From assembly GCF_900149695.1 (NCBI RefSeq), contig NZ_LT703003.1, positions 372,001-436,000 on the forward strand: a stretch of 64,000 bases of DNA. Reading direction: 5' to 3'. A program made the translations under genes and the position numbers. Position 1 is the stretch's first letter, and the number at the start of each line of letters is the position of its first letter. The DNA is from Anderseniella sp. Alg231-50 (lineage in GTDB: Bacteria; Pseudomonadota; Alphaproteobacteria; Rhizobiales; Aestuariivirgaceae). Below the pieces are notes generated by a model. The model was not told the DNA's origin and did no database searches. It saw only the letters and a program-made list of their open reading frames with translations. This document shows, piece after piece, positions 56,380 to 64,000 of this stretch.

Positions 56380-57573
56380 ATGATCCGCAAAATTCTCGCC
56401 GGCGCGCTGGCGCTTGGCATTTCGGCAACGGCAACCGCCGCCATTGCCGCCGACAAGGTGAAGATCGGCGTCATTACCACGCTGACCACACCGGCGGCCG
56501 TTCTGGGCGCTGAACAGATGAACGGCATCAACCTGGCCATGGAGCACCTGGGCGGCAAGATGGGCAGCACGGAAGTTGAGATCATCGCGGAAGACGACGG
56601 CTTCAGACCCGACATCGGCAAGCAGAAAGCCGACAAGCTGGTGTCTCAGGACGATGTCGACATCGTGACCGGCATTATCTGGTCGCACGTGTTGCTGGCG
56701 TCGAAGAAATCCATCCTGGAAGGCGGCAAGTTCCTGATCGGCGCCAATGCCGGCACTTCGCATGTGGCCGGCAAGGAATGCCACGAGAACTTCTTCTCCT
56801 CGTCCTGGCAGAACGACATGGTGCCGAAAGCGCTCGGTGAAGTGCTCAATCAGCGCGGCGTGAAGTCGCTCTACATCATGGCGCCGAACTACGCTGCCGG
56901 CAAAGACATGGTGGCCGGCGTGAAAAGCTCTTTCAAGGGCGAAGTCAAGGGCGAGGATTTCACCAAGTGGGGCAAGGATGCCCAGCTTGATTTCTCGGCT
57001 GAGCTTGCAAAAGCGTCCGCCTCGGGTGCTGAAGCGATCTTCGTGTTCTATCCGGGCAAGGCAGGCGGCGCGTTCCTGAAGCAGTTCGGCCAGGCCGGTC
57101 TTGCCGGCAAGATGCAGTTCTTCAACGTGTTCTCGGTGGACGGACTGTCGCTGCCGAAATTCCAGGCTGGCGGCATCAAATCAGTGCTTGGTGCTTATGA
57201 CACCATGCAGTGGAGCCCTGACCTGGACAACGCAGCCAACAAGAAGTTCGTGGCCGACTATCGTGCCAAGCATGAGAGGTATCCGAGCTTCTATGCGGCA
57301 CAGGCCTATGATGCGATCAACCTGATCAATTCAGCCGTGGTCGCCACCGGCGGCAATGTCAAGGACAAGGATGCGTTCCGGGCGGAGCTGAAAAAGGCCA
57401 ATTACAAGTCCGTGCGCGGTGACTATTCCTATGGCAACAACCACTTCCCTGTTCAGAACTACTATCTGCGCCAGGTTGTGGAAGGTCCGGACGGCAAGTG
57501 GACCCACAAGACGGTATCAACGGTTTATGAAGCGACCGGGGATGACCACGCCAAGGATTGCGCAATGAAGTAG
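56380..57573 (+). CDS. LivK-type periplasmic binding protein, first copy
   Basis: 397 residues, type I periplasmic binding protein for branched-chain amino acids or aromatic compounds. Sec signal peptide (IRKILAGALALGISATATAA), then KIGVITTLTTPAAVLGAEQ, and the C-terminal lobe segment RYPSFYAAQAYDAINLI. It is close to the second copy at 61250. A good terminator follows, so it is monocistronic and separate from any permease. The position in an aromatic-catabolism region suggests an aromatic ligand. Confidence 0.88.
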   Translation: MIRKILAGALALGISATATAAIAADKVKIGVITTLTTPAAVLGAEQMNGINLAMEHLGGKMGSTEVEIIAEDDGFRPDIGKQKADKLVSQDDVDIVTGIIWSHVLLASKKSILEGGKFLIGANAGTSHVAGKECHENFFSSSWQNDMVPKALGEVLNQRGVKSLYIMAPNYAAGKDMVAGVKSSFKGEVKGEDFTKWGKDAQLDFSAELAKASASGAEAIFVFYPGKAGGAFLKQFGQAGLAGKMQFFNVFSVDGLSLPKFQAGGIKSVLGAYDTMQWSPDLDNAANKKFVADYRAKHERYPSFYAAQAYDAINLINSAVVATGGNVKDKDAFRAELKKANYKSVRGDYSYGNNHFPVQNYYLRQVVEGPDGKWTHKTVSTVYEATGDDHAKDCAMK

Positions 57574-57599
57574 GCGGGATTTCCGTCTCGACAATCCAG

Positions 57600-57633
57600 C
57601 CCGCTCTCAAGCAGTATTGAGGGCGGGTTTTTT
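57600..57633 (+). terminator. Terminator after the first LivK-type gene
   Basis: CCCGCTCTCAA pairs with TTGAGGGCGGG (one mismatch) around six bases, followed by six T. Confidence 0.93.
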
Positions 57634-57646
57634 GTGCTGAAGGAGA

Positions 57647-58897
57647 ATGTCGTTGAAGGTCGTAGTTGTTGGAGGCGGTATCGGCGGGCTGGCGGCGGCC
57701 CTCATGCTGCATGATCGCGGCATTGAAGCTGAAGTCTACGAGCGCTCGGAAGAAATCCGCGAACTCGGTGTGGGCATCAACACCCTGCCGCATGCGATCA
57801 GGGAACTGGCCAATATCGGCCTGCTCGATGCGCTGGACCAGGTCGCCATCCGCACCCATGAACTGATCTACCAGAACCGGCAGGGTCAGACCATCTGGCA
57901 GGAACTGCGCGGCACCGATGCCGGCCTCGACATGCCGCAATTTTCTATTCATCGCGGCCGCCTGCAGGGTGTGCTGCGCGATGCGGTGATCGACCGGCTG
58001 GGGCCGGACGCTATCAGGACAGGCCATGCATGTACCGGGGTGAGGCCGGGCGACGGGTCCGCGACGGCAGTCTTTCAAACGGCCGAGAGGGAAGAATTGC
58101 TGGCGGAAGGCGATGCCGTCATCGCCTGTGACGGCATTCACTCGGTTGTGCGCAAGCAGTTCTATCGCAATCAGGGCGACCCGAAATGGAACGGCATCAT
58201 GTTGTGGCGCGGCGCGTGCCTGTGGGAACCGTTCGGGACCGGACGATCCATGGTGATCGCCGGCGGCATGGACGCGAAACTGGTGCTGTACCCGATTGCC
58301 AACGATAACCGTGCCGACGGCAAGGTGCTGATGAACTGGGCGGTGGCGGCAAAGATGGGGGATGGCTCAACACCGATGCCGCGGCGCGAAGACTGGAACC
58401 GCGAAGGTCTCATGAGCGAGCTCCTGCCGTTCGTCGAAGACACGTTCACACTGGACGTGCTGGACCCACTGGCCCTTATACGCGAGACCGGGACATTTTA
58501 CGAATATCCCATGTGTGACCGGGACCCGGTCGAGCAGTGGACATTCGGCACGGTGACCTTGCTCGGGGACGCCGCGCATCCGATGTATCCGGTGGGCTCG
58601 AACGGCGCCAGCCAGGCGATACTCGACGCCCGCTGTCTGGCCGACAAGCTTGCTGATTGCGGCGGTGACACGAGCGCTGCCCTGCTGGCCTACGAAGCAG
58701 ACCGCCTGCCTGCCACGTCGGAGATCGTGCGGCAAAACCGCGGCGGCGGACCGGAGCGGGTCATCGACCTGGTCAACCAGCGTGCACCCGACGGGTTCGA
58801 TACGCTTGAGGATGTCGCCGGACACGAAGAGCTGGAAGCAGTGGTGCGCGGCTATCAGAAGACCGCGGGCTTCGACAAGGCTTCAGTCAACCGCTAA
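57647..58897 (+). CDS. Flavin-dependent monooxygenase, PhzS-like
   Basis: 416 residues. FAD motif VVVGGGIGGLAAALMLHDRG, ACDGIHSVVRKQFY and GDAAHPMYPVGSNGASQAILD. The NGASQAILDA segment recalls PhzS-type flavin oxygenases acting on aromatic compounds. The ATG at 57647 lies one base after AAGGAGA, too close for a normal ribosome site; TTG at 57653 has normal spacing (7 bp), so the true start may be TTG. It lies just after the LivK terminator and is convergent with the HxlR gene. Confidence 0.85.
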   Translation: MSLKVVVVGGGIGGLAAALMLHDRGIEAEVYERSEEIRELGVGINTLPHAIRELANIGLLDALDQVAIRTHELIYQNRQGQTIWQELRGTDAGLDMPQFSIHRGRLQGVLRDAVIDRLGPDAIRTGHACTGVRPGDGSATAVFQTAEREELLAEGDAVIACDGIHSVVRKQFYRNQGDPKWNGIMLWRGACLWEPFGTGRSMVIAGGMDAKLVLYPIANDNRADGKVLMNWAVAAKMGDGSTPMPRREDWNREGLMSELLPFVEDTFTLDVLDPLALIRETGTFYEYPMCDRDPVEQWTFGTVTLLGDAAHPMYPVGSNGASQAILDARCLADKLADCGGDTSAALLAYEADRLPATSEIVRQNRGGGPERVIDLVNQRAPDGFDTLEDVAGHEELEAVVRGYQKTAGFDKASVNR

Positions 58898-58937
58898 TCG
58901 AGCCAGGCTTTTCCCAAAATGATCAACCTGGTGAGCT

Positions 58938-59363
58938 TCATTGCAAGCCGGCGTCCTTTCGGATCTTCGCCTGCAGTTCAGTGATCAGTCTGTCACGGTC
59001 GGTTTCAAATTTCTCCAGGTACTCTGCGCCTATGCCGTTGTCGCTGGTCCTGAGGCCCCAGACGGTCATTTCCACCAGCATTGGCACCAGGCTGACCGCC
59101 AGTTCGGTCGGCAGGTAGATGAACTGACGGGCATCTGTCGGGTCACGTTTCTTGGTGACCAGCTTGCGATGCTCAAGCCGCTTCAGTCTTTCTGCAAGCA
59201 CATTGGTGGCGATGCCTTCGTCGCCCTCCAGCAGTTCCCTGTAGCGCTGTCGCGATTTCAACATCAGGTCGCGCAGGACAATCAGCGTCCAGCGGTCCCC
59301 GAAGATTTCCAGGGCAAAACTGATCGGGCAATCGGAGCGGCGCGGTTCAGAGGACGGAGGCAT
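58938..59363 (-). CDS. HxlR-family transcriptional regulator
   Basis: 141 residues. Conserved Cys12 in SDCPISFALEIFGDRWTLIV, and the winged helix LLEGDEGIATNVLAERLKRL typical of HxlR/MarR-like regulators. ATG at 59363 is preferred over the TTG at 59390. Divergent from the GFA-family gene; two palindromic sites lie in the shared promoter region, so it probably represses itself and that gene. Confidence 0.9.
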   Translation of the reverse strand: MPPSSEPRRSDCPISFALEIFGDRWTLIVLRDLMLKSRQRYRELLEGDEGIATNVLAERLKRLEHRKLVTKKRDPTDARQFIYLPTELAVSLVPMLVEMTVWGLRTSDNGIGAEYLEKFETDRDRLITELQAKIRKDAGLQ

Positions 59364-59380
59364 GTGATTTTCCAAATATT

Positions 59381-59401
59381 TCACTTGCAATATGCAAGCA
59401 A
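59381..59401. promoter_or_regulatory. Putative HxlR operator 1
   Basis: TCACTTG at 59381-59387 and CAAG at 59395-59398 around a central palindrome CTTGCAATATGCAAG. It has the same half-sites as operator 2, and the two are 31 bp apart from centre to centre (three helical turns). Confidence 0.6.
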
Positions 59402-59411
59402 ATTAATATGA

Positions 59412-59432
59412 TCACTTGTAGATAGCAAGTGA
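59412..59432. promoter_or_regulatory. Putative HxlR operator 2
   Basis: Perfect palindrome TCACTTG-N7-CAAGTGA. It ends three bases before the AGGAGG ribosome site of the GFA gene, so binding there would block its transcription start. Confidence 0.65.
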
Positions 59433-59447
59433 ACAGGAGGAATGACA

Positions 59448-59846
59448 ATGACCATTGCTGGTGGATGCCTATGCGGGACTGTCCGGTACACGTGTGCTGA
59501 GGAAACCGGTGGAGGCCATTGCCACTGTAACGACTGCCGCAAGACCAGCGGCACTGGACACGGTTCACACATGATAGTTCCCGAGGCCGGGTTCGAAATG
59601 ACCGGTGAGATCAGGTTCTTCGACAAGCCCGCCGACAGCGGCAACATGGTCAGCCGCGGTTTCTGCCCGGCGTGCGGTTCTGCTATCTATTCGACCAATT
59701 CATCCATGCCCGGCATGGTTTTTGTCAGGGCGTCCAGCCTCGACGATCCGGACAACTTCAAACCGCAGATGCGGGTCTATACCGACCGCGCCGCCACATG
59801 GGATCACATGGACGCGACGCTTCCCGGCTTCGCAACAATGCCGTAG
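59448..59846 (+). CDS. GFA-family (CENP-V/GFA domain) protein
   Basis: 132 residues with the seven zinc-binding cysteines of the family: GGCLCGTVRY, CHCNDCRKTSG and FCPACGSAIY. Relatives were once called glutathione-dependent formaldehyde-activating enzymes; many bind glutathione or aldehyde adducts, but the function is often unknown. ATG at 59448 has AGGAGG seven bases upstream; ATG at 59442 is too close. Regulated by the divergent HxlR protein by inference. Confidence 0.9.
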   Translation: MTIAGGCLCGTVRYTCAEETGGGHCHCNDCRKTSGTGHGSHMIVPEAGFEMTGEIRFFDKPADSGNMVSRGFCPACGSAIYSTNSSMPGMVFVRASSLDDPDNFKPQMRVYTDRAATWDHMDATLPGFATMP

Positions 59847-59980
59847 ACAGAAGACAGGCCGGAAAGCGTTCGGGCGGGCCTGTGAAAACCCGCAACTTGC
59901 GCAGCCACGCACACTATTCAACCGGGAAACCTGCAAACGCCATAACTGTGACTGACGCAGTCAACTCTCCGGATTGCTGA

Positions 59981-60550
59981 TCACAAAGCAGGCCTTATGT
60001 CATGATCGTTGGCTGCGTAGATATCCAACAACTGGTCAAAATCGATGCCATCTGCCTGGGCTGCCGCCAGCGGATGATCAGAGCTTTCAAGTTCAATTGT
60101 CGGGCGTTGTCTTTCGTCGAGTGGATAAACCTGGCATTTCATGTTGAGCGTGTCCGGATACCCCTTCAGGCGGTTGGAAAACCATCCAAACCAGGGCCCC
60201 AGGTGGCCCTGCTTGCCGTCGTCAAATGTGTTGACGCAAATGTCGAAATTCGTTTTCGAAAGTGTGCTCCAAACACCAAAACCAAACGTCTGTCCATCTG
60301 AGCCGAGCAATGGTAATTCCAGCACGCAACGGATAAAGAAATTCTCTCCGTCGATGATGCAAAAGTCTTCCGTCAATATGTTATCGGAACTGAAAAGCTT
60401 CTCATTTGGCAGCCACTCCCTTGACCCTTGCCAGAAATCCGGCGCATCGCATGCCAGGTCGAAAACTCCATTGTGTTGCAGACCGCAGCAAGGACAGCGC
60501 CAGTCACCGCTGCTCAAAAGCGACCACCTGCTGTCAATGGTCAAATCCAT
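59981..60550 (-). CDS. DUF2199 domain protein
   Basis: 189 residues. An N-terminal CPCCG zinc-type motif (WRCPCCGLQHNG) followed by DAPDFWQGS, VLELPLLGSDGQTFGFGVW and GPWFGWFSNRLKGYPDTL matches DUF2199, a widespread family of unknown function. Soluble, with no signal peptide. Stands alone between the GFA gene (convergent) and a cupin gene. Confidence 0.8.
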   Translation of the reverse strand: MDLTIDSRWSLLSSGDWRCPCCGLQHNGVFDLACDAPDFWQGSREWLPNEKLFSSDNILTEDFCIIDGENFFIRCVLELPLLGSDGQTFGFGVWSTLSKTNFDICVNTFDDGKQGHLGPWFGWFSNRLKGYPDTLNMKCQVYPLDERQRPTIELESSDHPLAAAQADGIDFDQLLDIYAANDHDIRPAL

Positions 60551-60589
60551 TACCTAACTCTCTTGTAAGCTAGCGGGATGATGACTCAC

Positions 60590-61036
60590 TCAGGCATCCG
60601 GCGGCGGCAGGAAGTGGATATTGTGCTCGCTGGCGAGGCGCACCACCTCGGCCGGATCCGGCACATTGTTGATCTTGGTGAACAGGTCCCACAATTGCTG
60701 GGTGGGCGACACCCAGAACACGCACTTCACGTCGTGACCGGAATTGTTGAAGATGCCGTGCGCCTGGCCGCGCGGCAGGCGGATCAGTTCACCGGCACCG
60801 GCGGTTGCATCAGTTCCGTCCAGAAACAGGTCGAAGCGGCCTTCCAGAACATAGATGAATTCATCCTGGTCAGGGTGGATATGCGGCGGTACGAACGTGC
60901 CGTCGGGAAACGTCGCGTGCCAGGAAAACGAGCTTTCGCACAGGTGCTTGGGAACATAGGTCTGTCCCAGGATATTCCACTTGATGCCGTCGATGCCTTC
61001 ACTTGCCGGCGTGACGCCTGCGGTCATTTCGATCAT
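60590..61036 (-). CDS. Single-domain cupin protein
   Basis: 148 residues. Cupin motif 1 PPHIHPDQDEFIYVLEG (His, His, Glu) and motif 2 LPRGQAHGIFNN (His) give a metal site. One domain only, so it is not a gentisate dioxygenase; it may be an isomerase, a lyase or a sensor in aromatic metabolism. ATG at 61036 with AGGAG upstream. Divergent from the second LivK-type gene. Confidence 0.85.
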   Translation of the reverse strand: MIEMTAGVTPASEGIDGIKWNILGQTYVPKHLCESSFSWHATFPDGTFVPPHIHPDQDEFIYVLEGRFDLFLDGTDATAGAGELIRLPRGQAHGIFNNSGHDVKCVFWVSPTQQLWDLFTKINNVPDPAEVVRLASEHNIHFLPPPDA

Positions 61037-61148
61037 GTCTGTCTCCTGCCGGATTGCTCGTTCAATGAACTTGGATGGGTGCATTCGACACCGGGAACCG
61101 GCGCCGTGCAAGACCTGAATAGTGCAAAATAATTCAGACTGCAGGCAT

Positions 61149-61177
61149 TTGAAGTCTGTATCTTTTATCTCTATCGT
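61149..61177 (+). promoter_or_regulatory. Putative promoter of the second LivK-type gene
   Basis: TTGAAG, 17 bp, TATCGT; 73 bp upstream of the start codon. Weak -10. Confidence 0.4.
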
Positions 61178-61249
61178 GCATATTCAGTAGCTCGTCGGGA
61201 CGAAACAAGACGGCACTCAGATACGAGAACACTCGGGAGGAGTTTGATA

Positions 61250-62431
61250 ATGTTGAAGAAGACAGGAATTGCGGCGCTTGGTCTGGCGCTGATGGCATCA
61301 GCCTCGTACGCTGCCGACATCAAGATCGGTTACGTGACGACACTGACCACACCGGCTGCGGTTCTCGGCAACGACATGAAGGACGCCGTCAACCTGGCGG
61401 TGGAGCATCTTGACGGCAAGATGGCCGGAAAATCCGTTGAAATCATTTTTGAGGACGACGGCTTCAAGCCCGAGATCGGCAAGCAGAAAACCGACAAGCT
61501 GGTACAGCAGGACGATGTGCCGATCGTTGCCGGTTATATCTGGTCCAACGTGCTGCTGGCATCGGCCAAGTCTGTGCTGGACGCGGGCAAATTCCTGATC
61601 TCATCGAATGCCGGACCGTCGCAGATTGCCGGCAAGCTGTGCAACGCAAACTTCTTCTCGACGTCGTGGCAGAACGACCAGACTCCGATGGCGATGGGCG
61701 AAGTGTTGAACCAGCAGGGCGTCAAGTCACTGTACCTGCTCGGCCCCAACTATGCCGCCGGCAAGAACATGATGACCGGCGTGGAGCGCACCTTCAAGGG
61801 CGAGATCAAGGGCAAGGACCTGACCAAATGGCCAAGCCAGCTTGATTTTTCCGCTGAACTGGCAAAAGCCAAGGCATCCGGCGCGGAAGCCATTTTCGTG
61901 TTCTATCCGGGCAAGGCCGGCGGCGCGTTCATCAAGCAGTACCAGCAGGCAGGTCTGAAGGGCGAACTGGATTTGTATTCGGTATTTACCGTGGATGCCA
62001 TTTCGCTGCCGAAACTGCAGGCAGCCAAGCTTGAAGGTGTCTTGGGTTCGCGGCTGACGCAGCAATGGGACCCGACACTGGACAACGCAGCCAACAAGAA
62101 GTTCGTTGCCGACTTCCGTGAAAAGTACAAGCGCTACCCGTCGTTTTATGCGGCACAGGCCTATGACACAATCAACCTGATCGCATCCGGTGTTGAAGCT
62201 GTCGGCGGCGACATGAGCAAGACCGACGAACTGCGCGCAGCCATGGCCAAGGCCGATTATGCGTCGGTGCGCGGCAAATATACCTATGGCAAGAACCACA
62301 TGCCGATACAGAACTTCTATCTGCGTGAAGTTGTTGCCGACGATGCCGGGAACTGGACGACAAAGGTGGTCAAGACGGTTTACGAAAACCACGTTGATCC
62401 ATATGTCGGCGAGTGTCCGTTGGCCAAATAA
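61250..62431 (+). CDS. LivK-type periplasmic binding protein, second copy
   Basis: 393 residues and very similar to the first copy: shared KIGYVTTLTTPAAVLG/KIGVITTLTTPAAVLG starts, IFVFYPGKAGGAF, LDNAANKKFVAD and YPSFYAAQAYD. Sec signal KKTGIAALGLALMASASYAAD. ATG at 61250 with GGGAGGAG seven bases upstream. It is directly upstream of livH-livM and so is likely the main receptor of that importer. Ligand not known. Confidence 0.9.
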   Translation: MLKKTGIAALGLALMASASYAADIKIGYVTTLTTPAAVLGNDMKDAVNLAVEHLDGKMAGKSVEIIFEDDGFKPEIGKQKTDKLVQQDDVPIVAGYIWSNVLLASAKSVLDAGKFLISSNAGPSQIAGKLCNANFFSTSWQNDQTPMAMGEVLNQQGVKSLYLLGPNYAAGKNMMTGVERTFKGEIKGKDLTKWPSQLDFSAELAKAKASGAEAIFVFYPGKAGGAFIKQYQQAGLKGELDLYSVFTVDAISLPKLQAAKLEGVLGSRLTQQWDPTLDNAANKKFVADFREKYKRYPSFYAAQAYDTINLIASGVEAVGGDMSKTDELRAAMAKADYASVRGKYTYGKNHMPIQNFYLREVVADDAGNWTTKVVKTVYENHVDPYVGECPLAK

Positions 62432-62460
62432 GCCACACGGCGAATAGAACGCTGTTTCAT

Positions 62461-62483
62461 GGGGAGAACTTTTTGTTCTCCCC
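62461..62483 (+). terminator. Perfect 9-bp hairpin after the second LivK-type gene
   Basis: GGGGAGAAC and GTTCTCCCC around five T, with no T run after it. It is probably a processing or stabilising hairpin that lowers expression of livH relative to the binding protein, or a weak terminator. Confidence 0.6.
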
Positions 62484-62501
62484 GTAAACTTGTTTCATGG
62501 C

Positions 62502-62520
62502 GGGTGGGCCATGGGATGGG
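62502..62520 (+). promoter_or_regulatory. G-quadruplex motif in the livH leader
   Basis: Four GGG runs with loops of 1, 4 and 2 bases (GGG-T-GGG-CCAT-GGG-AT-GGG), on the coding strand, so the RNA could also fold. The leader from here to the livH start is rich in G and T with few C. Confidence 0.6.
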
Positions 62521-62587
62521 TCTCTGGGATTGGCATTGGGGTTGGTGTTATTGTGGGATTGATATCCAGGCTGGGTAATTTGGGGCG

Positions 62588-63508
62588 ATGAGCACACTGT
62601 TTTTCATTCAGTTCCTGAACGGGCTGCAACTCGGCGTATTGCTGTTCCTGCTGGCAGCAGGCCTGACGCTGGTGTTCGGCATCATGGACTTCGTCAACCT
62701 GGCGCACGGCTCGCTGTACATGGTCGGTGCGTTTTTCTGCGCCACGCTGACATTCTGGACCGGGTCGTTCGTGTGGGCGGTGCTGCTGGCAATCCCGCTG
62801 ACCGCGCTGGTCGGGCTGGCGCTGGAGATGGGGGTGATCCGACATCTGTACCAGCGCGACCATCTTGACCATGTACTGGCCACCTTCGGGTTCATCCTGA
62901 TCGCGGACACGCTCGTGCACCTGATCTGGGGCCCGGAAGGCATTGCCATCCCGCTGCCCGACTACCTGCAGGGCCAGGTGCAGATACTGCCGGGCATCAT
63001 CTTTCCGACTTTCCGCCTGGTGATTATCAGCTGCGGACTGCTGGTGGCATTCGGGCTCTACTGGCTGATCACGCATACCCGTCTTGGCATGCTAATCCGG
63101 GCCGGCGCATCCAACCGGACCATGGTATCGGCACTCGGCATCGACATAAAAACCCTGTTTACGGCGGTTTTTGCCCTTGGTGCGGTGTTGGCCGGGCTGG
63201 CCGGCATGCTGATCGCACCGATCACCGAAGCAACCATCGGCATGGGTAATGACATTATCATCACCGCGTTCGTCGTGATCATCGTGGGCGGTATCGGTTC
63301 CATGAAAGGTGCCTTCATCGGCGCCCTGATCATCGGACTGATCGATACGCTGGGCCGTTCTTTCCTCGACGATATCCTGAAATTGTTCATCCCCGTCAAT
63401 GCGGCGGAAACCGCAGGCCCGGCAATTTCGTCAATGCTGATCTATCTCATCATGGCTGCTGTGCTGGCGTTCCGCCCGCAAGGCCTGTTTCCACCAAAGG
63501 TGCGCTAG
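62588..63508 (+). CDS. livH: Branched-chain amino acid-type ABC permease LivH
   Basis: 306 residues and about eight membrane helices. LivH pattern: FFIQFLNGLQLGVLLFLLA, LVFGIMDFVNLAHGSLYMVG, and the cytoplasmic loop RAGASNRTMVSALGID. ATG at 62588; the nearest G-rich run (GGGG) ends two bases before it, so the ribosome site is unusual. Followed directly by livM: stop and start are adjacent. Confidence 0.93.
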   Translation: MSTLFFIQFLNGLQLGVLLFLLAAGLTLVFGIMDFVNLAHGSLYMVGAFFCATLTFWTGSFVWAVLLAIPLTALVGLALEMGVIRHLYQRDHLDHVLATFGFILIADTLVHLIWGPEGIAIPLPDYLQGQVQILPGIIFPTFRLVIISCGLLVAFGLYWLITHTRLGMLIRAGASNRTMVSALGIDIKTLFTAVFALGAVLAGLAGMLIAPITEATIGMGNDIIITAFVVIIVGGIGSMKGAFIGALIIGLIDTLGRSFLDDILKLFIPVNAAETAGPAISSMLIYLIMAAVLAFRPQGLFPPKVR

Positions 63509-64000
63509 ATGACTGATACCACGTCGGCCCAGCTCAGCGAGCACCTGCGGGCGCCTGACCTTTTCGGTTCGGCCAGCGGCCGCATCATTACCCTGGTGTT
63601 CATGGCCGTCCTGCTGTGCGTGCCGCTGGCCGCCTATTTCCTCGGCATCCGCCTGCAGCTGGTTTCGCTGGATTTCATCACGCGCATCCTGTGCCTGGCA
63701 ATTGCCGCCGTCAGCCTCAACCTGATACTCGGTTTTGGCGGCATGATTTCATTCGGTCATGCGGCATATATCGGCATCGGCGCTTACTGCGTCGGCATCC
63801 CGGCCTATCACGGCTACGAATCCGGGTGGCTGCATTTCCCGCTGGCAATCTTTGCCAGTGCCGCTTTTGCCCTGGTCACCGGCGCCATCTCGCTGCGCAC
63901 CAAGGGGGTCTATTTCATCATGATCACCATGGCGTTTGCGCAGATGGGATATTATTTTTTCCTGTCGCTGGACGAGTATGGCGGGGACGATGGACTGACC
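63509..64000 (+). CDS. livM: Branched-chain amino acid-type ABC permease LivM, 3' end outside window
   Basis: The ATG follows the livH stop without a gap, and the frame stays open for 164 codons to the window edge. The N-terminal region has several helices and the motif LNLILGFGGMISFGHAAYIG, typical of LivM, then GAISLRTKGVYFIMITMAFA. The ATPase genes livG and livF would be expected next, outside the window. Confidence 0.92.
   Translation, partial: MTDTTSAQLSEHLRAPDLFGSASGRIITLVFMAVLLCVPLAAYFLGIRLQLVSLDFITRILCLAIAAVSLNLILGFGGMISFGHAAYIGIGAYCVGIPAYHGYESGWLHFPLAIFASAAFALVTGAISLRTKGVYFIMITMAFAQMGYYFFLSLDEYGGDDGLT

Overview
The window looks like chromosome of an alphaproteobacterium, most likely a member of the Hyphomicrobiales (Rhizobiales). 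This is judged from gene families and gene order, since no rRNA or tRNA gene is present. The markers are a DUF4170 gene beside an inositol-phosphatase family gene, a TIGR01459-type HAD gene beside ribF, a short SRP RNA just upstream of dnaX-ybaB-recR, a CIRCE element before groESL, a cpa/tad pilus locus with CtrA-like sites, and pheA beside a membrane-anchored cytochrome c. Both ends cut genes: an inositol-phosphatase family gene at the left and a livM-type permease gene at the right.

Layout. 0-5.5 kb: housekeeping genes (phosphatase, DUF4170, ribF, HAD) plus a degenerate EAL-domain membrane protein and two unknown small proteins. 5.6-9.2 kb: groES-groEL behind a CIRCE element, then an AraC-type regulator. 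9.5-12.6 kb: a run of small envelope proteins (small membrane protein, His-rich secreted protein, unknown secreted protein, L,D-transpeptidase, LprI-like protein). 12.8-21.8 kb: cspA, rmuC, an isolated tadG, recR-ybaB-dnaX with the SRP RNA, nudC, pheA and a cytochrome c. 21.9-33.3 kb: two tandem YejA-like binding proteins, yejB-yejE-yejF and ghrA in one tight operon, followed by a YkfC-like NlpC/P60 peptidase, a MarR regulator and an M17 aminopeptidase. Together these read as uptake and breakdown of peptides, plausibly murein peptides. 33.5-46.1 kb: a complete Flp/Tad pilus locus (tadD; tadC, tadB, cpaF, cpaE, cpaD, cpaC, cpaB; cpaA; flp; a short secretin-N-domain protein; two TadE-like pseudopilins). 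46.2-50.6 kb: an MFS transporter, a rhodanese, an aminotransferase and an EamA transporter.

50.7-64 kb is an accessory-looking catabolic region. It holds a fused pcaD-pcaC gene, a glutamine-synthetase-like ligase next to a phthalate-dioxygenase-type Rieske oxygenase, and a divergent 3-hydroxybenzoate-6-hydroxylase-like flavoprotein. It also holds two paralogous LivK-type binding proteins, a second flavin monooxygenase, an HxlR regulator with its divergent GFA-family target, a DUF2199 protein, a small cupin, and the start of livH-livM. A 264-bp element with perfect 24-bp terminal inverted repeats lies inside this region.

The most useful observations are: (1) seven CtrA-type half-site pairs (TTAA-N7-TTAA, one perfect and six with one mismatch) in the upstream regions of tad genes, including the isolated tadG; (2) the ligase/Rieske/flavoprotein cluster, which could be an undescribed route for a nitrogen-containing aromatic; (3) the peptide-salvage cluster; (4) the MITE-like repeat; (5) a G-quadruplex motif in a G/T-rich leader before livH. 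No CRISPR array, prophage, transposase or obvious defence system was seen.
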